This document shows positions 17,055-26,500 of a stretch of 64,000 nucleotides of DNA, piece by piece; within the stretch, counting starts at the first letter, position 1; each line of letters opens with the position of its first letter. The stretch covers positions 372,001-436,000 of the forward strand of contig CAVUCE010000008.1 in assembly GCA_963739985.1 (NCBI GenBank), given 5' to 3'. Below the pieces are notes generated by a model that worked only from the letters and a program-made list of their open reading frames with translations, made no database searches and was not told the DNA's origin. This stretch comes from CAVUCE01 sp963739985. Its GTDB lineage: Bacteria > Bacteroidota > Ignavibacteria > Ignavibacteriales > Ignavibacteriaceae. The position numbers were made by a program, and so were the translations under genes.

Positions 17055-17076
17055 ATTATTTATTAGAGGTCCTTAA

Positions 17077-17328
17077 TTGAGTACTAAATTATTTGTTGGT
17101 TCTCTGCCCTGGTCGGTAGATGATAGACAGTTGCAAAGCACATTTGAAGCACACGGTACAGTTGTTTCAGCCAAAGTTATAACAGACCGTGAAACCGGAC
17201 GATCAAGAGGTTTCGGTTTTGTTGAAATGGAAAATTCATCCGATGCTGAAGAAGCTATGAAAGCATTGAATGATTCAGAATTAGCAGGAAGAAATATTGT
17301 TGTTAATGAAGCTAAAGCGCGAAATTAA
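17077..17328 (+). CDS. Small RRM-type RNA-binding protein
   Basis: The 83-residue protein is a single RNA recognition motif, with RNP2 LFVGSL (5-10) and RNP1 RGFGFVEM (44-51), plus a short basic C-terminus. It starts with TTG at 17077; the Shine-Dalgarno sequence AGAGG lies eight bases upstream, and no in-frame ATG occurs before codon 51, so TTG is the likely start. Such single-RRM proteins act as RNA chaperones, often cold-induced, in Cyanobacteria and Bacteroidota. A terminator follows at 17355 and a terminator-like hairpin precedes it, so it is probably a monocistronic, post-transcriptionally regulated gene. Confidence 0.95.
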   Translation: MSTKLFVGSLPWSVDDRQLQSTFEAHGTVVSAKVITDRETGRSRGFGFVEMENSSDAEEAMKALNDSELAGRNIVVNEAKARN

Positions 17329-17354
17329 AAAATATTCTATATAGTTTTCTGATT

Positions 17355-17381
17355 GGCGTCTCAAAAGGACGCCTTTTTTAT
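17355..17381 (+). terminator. Rho-independent terminator after the RRM gene
   Basis: GGCGTC/GACGCC stem (17355-17360 and 17368-17373) with a seven-base loop, followed by a run of T residues, 26 bases after the stop codon. Confidence 0.93.
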
Positions 17382-17684
17382 TTCTTAATTGTTCATTTCA
17401 TTTGCTCTAATAGATATACCAGCCTTATCACTTAATTTTTATTTTCCCAATAATCAAATTTCTAAATCAAAATTTTTTGAGTAAGAATTATTAACTTCTA
17501 CTTAAAATAATTCTTGGAATCAAAAATAATTTCGACGATATTATAATCTATATTTCTAACGCTTAGCTTTAATTACAATAAAAATTCTTGATCAATTGGA
17601 ATTATAACAAATCAATTTTTAACAAATACTAGCACAACCAAAACCGAAATACACTTTAAATCAAAATAATCAGCGGAAAATATT
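17382..17684. other. AT-rich upstream region of the sugar porter gene
   Basis: About 300 bases without a gene. It should contain the promoter of the sugar porter gene; I saw no convincing promoter pair, operator palindrome or riboswitch. Confidence 0.4.
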
Positions 17685-19154
17685 ATGTCTAATCCATCAG
17701 AATCCGATCAAGTTAACAGCAAATATCTTTATGCGATAACTCTTGTAGCTACAATTGGCGGACTTTTATTTGGTTATGATACTGCAGTTATTTCCGGAAC
17801 TGTTAGTTCGCTTAATTATTATTTCATTCTTCCCAGAGGCTTGGGCGAAACCGCCGCAAATTCTTTACTAGGATTCACTGTATCGAGTGCCTTAATCGGC
17901 TGTATAATTGGCGGAGCAATTGCCGGTTATATGAGTAATCGTTTTGGAAGAAAAAAATCTTTAATAATTGCAGCATCATTTTTCTTGGTATCTGCTATCG
18001 GTTCAGGCATGCCGGAGCTCGGTTTTGCTCCTATTGGACAAGGCGGATATACGGTTCTTACGCAATTCATAATTTATAGAATCTTAGGCGGAATCGGAGT
18101 TGGAATGGCTTCTCTTTTAGCGCCAATGTATATTGCCGAAATTTCCCCGGCGCATAAAAGAGGAAAGCTTGTTTCTTATAATCAGTTTGCGATAGTAATA
18201 GGAATTTTGGTAGTTTATTTTGTTAATTATTTCATAGCTCTGCACGGAAATGAATCTTGGATACAAAATACCGGATGGCGATATATGTTCGCATCCGAAA
18301 CAATTCCTGCTGTATTATTCCTTGTCCTATTAAATTTTGTCCCGGAAACACCAAGATGGCTAATGCTGAAAGGCAGAGAAGAAGAAGCTTCATCCATTTT
18401 GCACAAACTTGACGGCGCTGTAAATGCAAAGAAAATTTTAGAAGAGATAAGACTTTCATTGAAAATTGAATCCGGCAAACTTTTTTCTTTCGGCTGGAAA
18501 TTAGTAATTATAGGGATATTACTTTCTGCATTCCAACAATTTGTAGGAATTAATGTTGTCCTTTATTATGCTCCAGAAATCTTTAAGAATATGGGAAGCG
18601 GGACTGACTCTTCACTATTGCAAACTATTATGGTTGGAGCAGTAAATATGCTTTTTACTATTGTTGCAATACAGACGGTTGATAAATATGGTAGAAAACC
18701 ACTTCAAATAATTGGAGCACTGGTTATGGCAGTTTCTATGATTACCTTAGGATTTCTTTTCGCAAATTCGAGTGTTGGTATTATTGCATTATTGTGTATG
18801 CTTGTTTATATCGCCGGTTTCGCTTTTTCATGGGGACCAATTGTGTGGGTTTTACTTGCTGAGATTTTTCCAAACAAAGTTAGAGGAAAAGCAATGGCTG
18901 TTGCAGTAGCGGCACAGTGGATTTCAAATTATTTAGTTTCATGGACTTTCCCAATGATGGATAAGAATACATTTTTAACTAATGCATTTCATCATGGCTT
19001 TGCATACTGGATTTACGGAGTAATGGCAATTCTTGCCGCTTTGTTTATGTGGAAATGGGTTCCGGAAACTAAAGGAAGAACTCTTGAAGAAATGGAATTG
19101 CTTTGGGAAAAGAAGATTATTGATAAAACCAATCTTACCGAGGAAAGTGTTTAA
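17685..19154 (+). CDS. Sugar porter family MFS transporter (XylE/GLUT-like)
   Basis: The 489-residue protein has twelve hydrophobic segments and the sugar porter signatures: GGLLFGYDTAVISGT in helix 1, RFGRKKS in loop 2-3, PMYIAEISPAHKRGKL in the first half, VPETPRWLM at the end of helix 6, QQFVGINVVLYYAPEIF in helix 7, and VPETKGRTLEEME at the C-terminus. Members move monosaccharides such as xylose, glucose or galactose with protons across the inner membrane; the sugar cannot be fixed from sequence. It is monocistronic, and a stem-loop shared with the convergent S9 peptidase gene follows. Confidence 0.96.
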   Translation: MSNPSESDQVNSKYLYAITLVATIGGLLFGYDTAVISGTVSSLNYYFILPRGLGETAANSLLGFTVSSALIGCIIGGAIAGYMSNRFGRKKSLIIAASFFLVSAIGSGMPELGFAPIGQGGYTVLTQFIIYRILGGIGVGMASLLAPMYIAEISPAHKRGKLVSYNQFAIVIGILVVYFVNYFIALHGNESWIQNTGWRYMFASETIPAVLFLVLLNFVPETPRWLMLKGREEEASSILHKLDGAVNAKKILEEIRLSLKIESGKLFSFGWKLVIIGILLSAFQQFVGINVVLYYAPEIFKNMGSGTDSSLLQTIMVGAVNMLFTIVAIQTVDKYGRKPLQIIGALVMAVSMITLGFLFANSSVGIIALLCMLVYIAGFAFSWGPIVWVLLAEIFPNKVRGKAMAVAVAAQWISNYLVSWTFPMMDKNTFLTNAFHHGFAYWIYGVMAILAALFMWKWVPETKGRTLEEMELLWEKKIIDKTNLTEESV

Positions 19155-19196
19155 TAAATTGATACTACGTTCAAAATATAATTATTAATTTTCACT

Positions 19197-19221
19197 AAGA
19201 GGCTGTAAAAAACAGCCTCTT
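19197..19221. terminator. Stem-loop between convergent genes
   Basis: A perfect ten-base stem, AAGAGGCTGT/ACAGCCTCTT with an A5 loop, lies between the convergent sugar porter and S9 peptidase genes. The T tract after the stem is weak on both strands, so the terminator call rests mainly on stem quality and position. Confidence 0.65.
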
Positions 19222-19242
19222 AAAATATAATGTCTCTATAAA

Positions 19243-21228
19243 CTATTTCAAATATTTAACCATCCAATCAACCCATTTTTTGTATACATCTGATCGTCTA
19301 ACAATATCTCCGGGGAAATGAGTATCGACAGGATAAACATAAAATTCTGTGGTAACACCGTTATCTTTTAATGCATGATACATTTCATAACTATTCACAA
19401 TCGGAACATTTCCATCACCTGCATCACCCATGATCAAAGTTGGTGCTTTAACATTTTTGGCAAAAATTATAGGCGATTGTTCTCTCCAAATATCCCAATA
19501 CTTTGTGACCCATGGTGAGCCGCCGAAAAAGTACAAATCGTATGTTTGATAATACGCTATTGTGTAATCCATAACCCAATCATTTAGAGCTGCACCTTCA
19601 ACTGCTGCTTTCCACTTATTTGGATAATAACCAGTTAACCAGGAAGTCATATAACCGCCATAAGACCAACCGGTAACTCCAATATTATTTGTATCTATAA
19701 TCCCCATTGCTACAATTTTTTTGAGTCCCGCCATTACATCTTTTCCCGGACCCTCTCCGGTATTTCTTGCTATAGCATGCTGGTATTTGTCACCGAGATT
19801 TATACTTCCTCTATAATTCGGCTGAAAAACAAAGAATCCTTTTGCAGCTAACAATTGCGCTAAATCAGAAAACCTTAACGTGGATGCGCCTTCAGGACCG
19901 CCGTGAATTACTAAAACAAGTGGATATTTTTCTTTACTATTATAGTTTATTGGATAAGTTAAAACTCCATCCTCATTAAAATCTTCCGGACCTATCCAAT
20001 CAATACCTTTAGATTCTGCAATATTTACGCTATCAATAAAACTATTAAAATTAGTTATTCTCTTTGGCTTAGAACTGATGGAAGAAAGATAATATAGTTC
20101 ATAAGGATTTTGAGAGGTACTTGCGGTAAAAACGATGGCTCCGTTTTTTGCAACATCAATACTACTGTTGCTAATTTCCAGATTCCCAAGATCAATTTGA
20201 GTTGCTTCCCCATTTACCGGTTGCTTCCAAATAACAGTATGCACTCCTTTTTCGCCGGTAAGAAGTAATGATTTTCCATCTGGCATCCAGACATAATTGT
20301 TTATGTTTCGAGCTAATGATTTAGTTATATCATTTATTTTATCTCCCGATTTTAAATAGACGGCGTTTCCATTATTTAAGTCACCGTTTCTAGCACGCAT
20401 AAAAGAAATCATATTATTTTGCGGAGAGAACTTTTGATGTCCTGATCCTTCATCACTTATAAAGGTGTTAAGGTTTGTTCCGTCAGTATCAATAATTGCT
20501 ATTTTACTATGCCACGCATTTCCTTCCCATACATTGGGAAATTTTTGAAATAAAATTGATTTCCCATCGTGAGTCCATTCAACCGGAGAAATTGTTTCTT
20601 GATCGGTGCATAAACTATATGAGCCTTTTGTTAGTTGTTTCGCTTGTCCTCCGGAACTGGATACAATCCACAAATGCCAGGGTTGAATTTCTTTACGAAC
20701 CATATAGTTGTTATCAGTTACTTTAAATGCATCTTCATGATGCTTAATTTCTTTTGGATTAGGTATTGTATCCTGAGCAACATAAGCAATCTTTTTTCCA
20801 TCAGGGCTCCAGCTAAACTCAGTTATTCCTGTTTTGGAATCAGTAATACAAATCGGATCGCCTCCATTCATAGACATAATATAAATCTGAGTCTCTTTTG
20901 TTTTTACTTCCTTAGCGATAAAAGCTAATTTTTTCCCATCCGGTGACCAGGCTAAATTTGAAATTCCTTCTCTGTTGTATGTAAGCTTTCTAATCAAGCC
21001 ATCATTTAGGTTAGCTAGTTCAATTACTTGTTTTCTTTTATCATTTTTCCAATCAACCCTTGAAACAACAAATGCAACTTGATTTCCATCCGGTGATATT
21101 TGGGGATTAGATATACCTACCAATTTCTGTAGGTCTTCAAGCTTAAAATGCCGTTTTGGATTTTGAGCATATAAACCGCTGATACTAAATAGCAATATTA
21201 AAAGAACAAATGATTTTAGTAATTTCAT
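19243..21228 (-). CDS. Exported S9 family prolyl oligopeptidase-like peptidase
   Basis: The 661-residue protein has a signal peptide (about 1-21), then an N-terminal propeller of PD40/TolB-like blades (repeated S-P-D-G-K, as in SWSPDGKKIAY), then an alpha/beta hydrolase domain from about residue 420. The catalytic triad is visible: Ser522 in GWSYGGY, Asp605 in GDAGDGNVP and His637 in THFPGD. Such S9 acyl-aminoacyl or dipeptidyl peptidases act on short peptides in the periplasm and are typical of peptide-feeding Bacteroidota. An AGGAAA ribosome binding site precedes the start. It is monocistronic, divergent from the exported C1 peptidase. Confidence 0.95.
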   Translation of the reverse strand: MKLLKSFVLLILLFSISGLYAQNPKRHFKLEDLQKLVGISNPQISPDGNQVAFVVSRVDWKNDKRKQVIELANLNDGLIRKLTYNREGISNLAWSPDGKKLAFIAKEVKTKETQIYIMSMNGGDPICITDSKTGITEFSWSPDGKKIAYVAQDTIPNPKEIKHHEDAFKVTDNNYMVRKEIQPWHLWIVSSSGGQAKQLTKGSYSLCTDQETISPVEWTHDGKSILFQKFPNVWEGNAWHSKIAIIDTDGTNLNTFISDEGSGHQKFSPQNNMISFMRARNGDLNNGNAVYLKSGDKINDITKSLARNINNYVWMPDGKSLLLTGEKGVHTVIWKQPVNGEATQIDLGNLEISNSSIDVAKNGAIVFTASTSQNPYELYYLSSISSKPKRITNFNSFIDSVNIAESKGIDWIGPEDFNEDGVLTYPINYNSKEKYPLVLVIHGGPEGASTLRFSDLAQLLAAKGFFVFQPNYRGSINLGDKYQHAIARNTGEGPGKDVMAGLKKIVAMGIIDTNNIGVTGWSYGGYMTSWLTGYYPNKWKAAVEGAALNDWVMDYTIAYYQTYDLYFFGGSPWVTKYWDIWREQSPIIFAKNVKAPTLIMGDAGDGNVPIVNSYEMYHALKDNGVTTEFYVYPVDTHFPGDIVRRSDVYKKWVDWMVKYLK

Positions 21229-21475
21229 GGCAATTTCCTAAGTTTTACAATAAAAATTATTTATATAAAATGTTTACATTAATATTAAAATATCATTTAA
21301 TAAATAGTTGTGTTTTATAACCAAACTCAATCACAAACTGGATAAAAAAAACTCAAAAGTTTTATATATAAGCTAATCGAAAATATAAATAGTTTGATGC
21401 AAAGCTCTTTTATTTGAAAGAATATTGCTAAATTTGTACAATTTTAATTGTTATATTCAAAATACAGGAGTAAAA

Positions 21476-22606
21476 ATGAAGATAAGGTTTAGTTTATTTC
21501 TTCTCATCATTACAACCTTTTTAGCATCAAATATCCAATCTCAAAATAAAGATACAACCAAAACTCCCCGGCATACGTTTAATATGATTTATGATATAAA
21601 TGCAACTTCAGTTAAAAATCAGGCTAATACAGGAACTTGTTGGGATTTTGCGACTCAATCTTTTTTGGAGAGTGAATTAATGAGAATGGGGAAAGGCAAC
21701 TATGATCTTTCAGAAATGTTTAATGTGCGTTATACTTACCCGCTAAAGGCCGAAAAATTTGTGCGATATCATGGTAAAACACAATTTGGCGAAGGCGGCC
21801 AAGCTCACGATGTTTTAAGTGTTCTTAATAAATATGGCGCTGTTCCATATTCAGTTTATCCAGGCTTAGAGCCCGAAGATTCATTATACGATAACACTGA
21901 AATGGATGCTGTATTGAAAAATGTTTTAGAAACCATTGTCAAACGTAAAAAAATTACTCCGCATTATGAAGATATTGTGAATTCAATTTGCGATATCTAT
22001 CTCGGAAAAGTTCCGGAAAATTTTGAATACAATGGGAAAGAATATACTCCCAAAACATTTGCAAAGAGCCTTGGAATAAACACAAAAGATTATGTTGAAA
22101 TCACCTCATATACAAATCATCCATTTTATTCAAAATTTGTATTGGAAGTACCTGATAATTGGGAGGATGGAGAATATTACAATGTTCCTTTAAATGATTT
22201 AATAGAAATTATGAATAGCGCACTTAAGAATGGTTTTTCTATTGCCTGGGATGGTGATGTAAGTAAGGATAATTTTTATAGAAAAACCGGCTATGCTGTT
22301 GCTCCCAAAGATGGAGACACCTCCAAAGTGGGTCCTGAAGTTGAACAAAGTGTAACCCAAGAATCTAGACAAAAAGCGTATGATGATTATTCTACTACCG
22401 ATGATCATTTAATGCACATTATAGGAATGGCAAAAGATCAAAACGGAACAATTTTTTATTATACAAAAAATTCATGGGGTACTAAAGATAAAATATATGA
22501 CGGTTATTGGTATATGTCAGAGCCATTTGTAAAATTGAGAACGATTGCAATTATGGTTCATAAAGATGCTATTCCAAAAGTAATCCGCGAAAAACTCGGG
22601 TTATAA
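21476..22606 (+). CDS. Exported C1-type cysteine peptidase (bleomycin hydrolase/PepC-like)
   Basis: The 376-residue papain-fold peptidase resembles the C1B group. The active-site region KNQANTGTCWDFA has oxyanion Gln49 and nucleophile Cys55; His314 lies in HLMHIIGM and Asn332 in TKNSWGT. An upstream reading frame exists from 21425, but ATG 21476 is preferred. AGGAG lies five bases before it, and the protein then begins with a clear signal peptide (MKIRFSLFLLIITTFLASN). Bleomycin hydrolases are usually cytoplasmic, so export is notable but seen in Bacteroidota homologues. It probably trims peptides in the periplasm alongside the divergent S9 peptidase. A terminator follows. Confidence 0.92.
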   Translation: MKIRFSLFLLIITTFLASNIQSQNKDTTKTPRHTFNMIYDINATSVKNQANTGTCWDFATQSFLESELMRMGKGNYDLSEMFNVRYTYPLKAEKFVRYHGKTQFGEGGQAHDVLSVLNKYGAVPYSVYPGLEPEDSLYDNTEMDAVLKNVLETIVKRKKITPHYEDIVNSICDIYLGKVPENFEYNGKEYTPKTFAKSLGINTKDYVEITSYTNHPFYSKFVLEVPDNWEDGEYYNVPLNDLIEIMNSALKNGFSIAWDGDVSKDNFYRKTGYAVAPKDGDTSKVGPEVEQSVTQESRQKAYDDYSTTDDHLMHIIGMAKDQNGTIFYYTKNSWGTKDKIYDGYWYMSEPFVKLRTIAIMVHKDAIPKVIREKLGL

Positions 22607-22628
22607 AAACAAATAAAATTATTTTAAT

Positions 22629-22662
22629 AAGACCTGAATTAAGAATAGATTCAGGTCTTTTG
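22629..22662 (+). terminator. Rho-independent terminator after the C1 peptidase gene
   Basis: Eleven-base stem AAGACCTGAAT/ATTCAGGTCTT with a nine-base loop, ending in a short T run, 23 bases after the stop codon. Confidence 0.9.
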
Positions 22663-22786
22663 TTATAGTTCCGATTTTCCCTCATCAACTCATTACTCCT
22701 ATTAAAAGATAAATATACGGTTCATCAAAATTTACTTTGCATAAATCCCATTAAATAGGATATTGCAAATAAAAAGGACCGATGAA

Positions 22787-22990
22787 ATGATTGCATTCTT
22801 GCTTTGGCTTATATTATTATTCTTTTGCTGGCCTCTTGCACTTTTCGCCATATTTGCATACGTATTTTTATGGATAGTTTTATTACCATTTAGATTGCTG
22901 GGGTTTACTTTTGTCGCATTGTTCACGGCAATTTCTGCAATAATTTTACTACCAATACGTATATTAAGAGGACCATCCGGCTTAAGATGA
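22787..22990 (+). CDS. Small hydrophobic membrane protein (67 aa)
   Basis: From ATG 22787 the frame encodes 67 residues with two long hydrophobic segments, FLLWLILLFFCWPLALFAIF and FRLLGFTFVALFTAISAIIL, and a basic tail (RILRGPSGLR). The frame stays open upstream to a TTG at 22763. ATG 22787 is preferred because AAAAAGGA lies about eight bases before it and the longer form would add charged residues to the first helix. It is close to the exported C1 peptidase gene but separated by a terminator, so it has its own promoter. No family is recognised. Confidence 0.7.
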   Translation: MIAFLLWLILLFFCWPLALFAIFAYVFLWIVLLPFRLLGFTFVALFTAISAIILLPIRILRGPSGLR

Positions 22991-23170
22991 TTTTATGTTC
23001 TAACAATGATAATCTTCAAGCGTGTTATATATATATTTTACAATTTCCTGCTCATTAATATTTATCTGGCAATAATTATAAGAAATAAAAAACATCTCGA
23101 AAATGTTATAAAAATTTCGTTATTTTAGCAGATGAACTTTTGCGATTATTAAAATTCAGGATAAATTATT

Positions 23171-23440
23171 ATGAGAACAATATATCTGCGAAAAGAAGAT
23201 GAAAAAGGAACTAGAAAAGTTTTACTTGATATGGCTTATCTGGTTGCACATAAACAAATCAGATTGCTAAAATATAAATTTGAAGAGGGGCTTTATTTAA
23301 GATATTTACCAAATCCTAAGGATCAGGGTAAAGTAGAACAATTAATTTTAACCAAAGATAAAATAAAATCAGAGGATGAAAATTATTTCTATTTCAGTTT
23401 TAATTATAAAGCCAATCAAGTAGAACCGGTAGCCGAATAA
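23171..23440 (+). CDS. Small hypothetical protein (89 aa)
   Basis: The 89-residue protein is charged and soluble, with no signal peptide or membrane segment. It starts MRTIYLRKEDEKGTRKVLLD and has several Lys/Glu-rich strands, suggesting a small alpha/beta or beta fold. AGGA precedes the ATG at a workable distance and a strong terminator follows, which supports a real, monocistronic gene. I do not recognise a family and no catalytic motif is visible. Confidence 0.7.
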   Translation: MRTIYLRKEDEKGTRKVLLDMAYLVAHKQIRLLKYKFEEGLYLRYLPNPKDQGKVEQLILTKDKIKSEDENYFYFSFNYKANQVEPVAE

Positions 23441-23481
23441 TTTTTAACCGAATTGATCAGAAATACGATTCTATTTAAAAC

Positions 23482-23517
23482 AAAAAGAGCTGTCCATTAC
23501 TGGACAGCTCTTTTTTT
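23482..23517. terminator. Bidirectional terminator between convergent genes
   Basis: A fourteen-base stem, AAAAAGAGCTGTCC with GGACAGCTCTTTTT, and a six-base loop (23496-23501) lies between the 89-aa gene and the large propeller gene. T runs are present on both strands, so it can serve both. Confidence 0.92.
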
Positions 23518-23530
23518 ATTTGAAGATTAA

Positions 23531-26500
23531 TTATTTCATTAAAATCATCTTCTTTGTGTCTACAAAATTACCGGCTTGTATTCTATACAAATAAACGCCT
23601 GTGGCTACAGTGTTATTGTATTCGTTACGGCCGTCCCAATTGATTTTGTAGTAACCTGCTTCATTAACTCCATCGACTAAAGTTTTAATTTTTTCTCCCA
23701 AAGAGTTAAATACAGTAAGTGTTACTTGTTCCTTCACAGGTAATTGGAATTTTATAACTGTTGAAGGATTAAACGGATTAGGATAATTCTGAGATAAACT
23801 AAATTCCGTTGGCAACATCTGTACAGCTTCAATCACTTTAGAATAAGAAGAAGTTCCGTCTAAATCGATTTGTTTTAATCTGTAATAATTTTTACCCATC
23901 GGGGCTTTTTCATCCGAAAAACCGTAAGAATGTTTTTCAGTTGATGAGCCGTTGCCTTTCATGAAACCTATTTTAACAAAATTAACTTTATCCTGACTTC
24001 TCTGAATTTCAAAACCGGAGTTATTCTTTTCAGTAGCTGTTTGCCAGGTTAAATTAATTTTATTTTCTACAGAATTAGCCATGAATGAAGTTAATTCAAC
24101 AGGAACAACAGTCGGTTGAATAGAAAGATTATCAATTGCCCAACCCCAGCCGTGGGTTCCGGCATCAGCAAACAATCTGAATCTTACTAATATTTTATCT
24201 CCGGCATTAAATTTCGATAATAAATCTAGTGTATGATGTTTAAACATGGTAGAATCACCATTGCCATTAGAGTTGAATGTACTTAACCATGTAGCATCGT
24301 AACCGGCATCATAACCATCAAGAAGCTGTTTCCAATTTATACCATCAGAAGTTGCCTCAACAATAACATAATCCCAGAAATTGGAATCACCAAATTTGGT
24401 ACCGGGATCACCGGGTTCAACTAAAGCCACATCATCATATTCCAGTGTTGCATTTGAAGCAGCAACATTTATTGGAATGAGCAACTGGTATATATTATTT
24501 GTGTTATCACTATAAGGATGTGCTGAGTTGATAGCACCGGATTTAAATCCAGTTGGTTGTGTAATGCTAAAGCCGTTTCCTGAGAAATCACTGCTGGCAG
24601 TATTAAAATCATTTACGTAAGTGTTTTGAGCTGTTTGTAAAACCTTAACAACTTGAATTTGCGTAGCTGATTTATATTGTCTACCGTCTTTCATAGCAAT
24701 TACTTGAACTGTGTCAGTACCGGCTACAGTTACAGGAACTTTGTAAACTGTATCGATAACAGATGTATTCATTTCAATCTTAGCTGCCATACCACCATTA
24801 ATATAAATCATTGTGCTATCATACGGAGATCTCAACGAGATCGGAACAGATAAATCTCCTTCAGGTGCTTGAGCCAATGGATCTAAGCGCGGAGATTTTG
24901 TAACTGCAGGAACTGTATAGCCTGATAGCCAAGGTGCATCTACAGACCAGATTCCTCTTCCGTGAGTTGCGATCACTATTTGATGGCCAACAATTCTCAT
25001 TTGCCATATAGCTACATTAGGTAGCCCGTTAGAAGCCAATGCCCATGTAGCACCGTTATCAGTTGATTGGAATAAACCAATTTCAGTACCCGCCCAAATT
25101 GTATCCGGAGTAGTAGGCATTTGCAGTAAACAATAGACAGCTACATCAGGAAAACCATTTGAACTGCTGGTGTTAGAACCAAATCCGGATAAATCTGTCC
25201 AGCTTTGTCCTAAATCTGTAGTTCTTAAAATTTTAGGAGCTTGAGAAGCTGAGAGTAATACATAAGCCGTAGAATCATCGACTGGAGAAGAAGCTAAACC
25301 CGTAATTCTACCTAAATTGGCGTAACTATTTGTAGGGTTGAATGTTAATCCACCGTCGGTAGATACATTAATTTTCTCACCGGATGTAGTCATATAAGCA
25401 CCAGCCCAAACAATTTGAGGATCTGCTTTTGATATTTCACTATTTGCAAAAGATGAGCCACCTGAAATTGCAGCAGGTGATAATGTCCATGATTTAGCAA
25501 AGTTATCTGATCTCCAGACCCCTGAACTACTGGTAACAAATAAAAGATCCGGATCTTGTGTTGATTTTGCAATTCTAGTAATAAACGGTGATTTACTACT
25601 AACATTTGCGTCTGAAAGACCAGTTTGAGCAGGGTCCCAGCTCATTCCACCATTTGTACTTTTATAAACTCTATTATAATAAATAGAACCTAACATTTGA
25701 TTAGGATCATCGTATTTCCAAACAACACCAAACCCATCTCCACCAAGTGCATTATAATATGATGAATCCGGTCCCGGGTTTACATCAGAATACCATGTGC
25801 CGTTATCCTGCATTCCACCAAGATATTGATCTGCACTTGGATTCTTATCGACCCCATAAAATTGCGTGGTTTGGTAGCTGGTAATCTGTGTCCAATTTTG
25901 TCCACCATCATTTGAAATGGCGGCTCCGCCATCATTACCTGCTAAAATTCTAAAGGTACCGCTGCCTGGAATAGTTATTAGGCTATGCTGATCAGCATGA
26001 ATATATGGATAACCTGCTCCACTATACCAGTTTGTAATTTGAGTTGATTTTCTCAGTTTTGCTATAATTGTGTTATATAGAAAACTAATTTTTGAAGTAG
26101 GTAAATTATTAGCATCCCATGTTCCGCCGGTTGCAAGTATTGGCCACATTGAATAAATATTTTTATAAGCCATACCATTTGTAGTACTGATAATCGGAGA
26201 AGGAGTACTTGCGTCATAGGGCACTGAGCTTATAAATAGATATTCTCTCTGCACGTTTGCAGAATTATAAGATATCAAATCAAATGCACCATCATTTGCC
26301 CAATCTCTAAAAGAGACCATAAGTTGTCTATTATGTGTTATATCCCAGACTTCAAATGGGACAGTTACATAATCTTGATATAAATAGTTTCCACCACTAT
26401 TAACAAATCTATGAGCCTTCTGTGACATACCCGGTCCAAACCTCACTTCAACAGAAACATAATCTGTGTCCGTAACATTACTCGAACCTAGGAAATTAGC

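Noticed and set aside
21425..21475. Upstream extension of the C1 peptidase start
   Set aside because: ATG 21476 has AGGAG at good spacing and begins a clear signal peptide; the extension would bury it.
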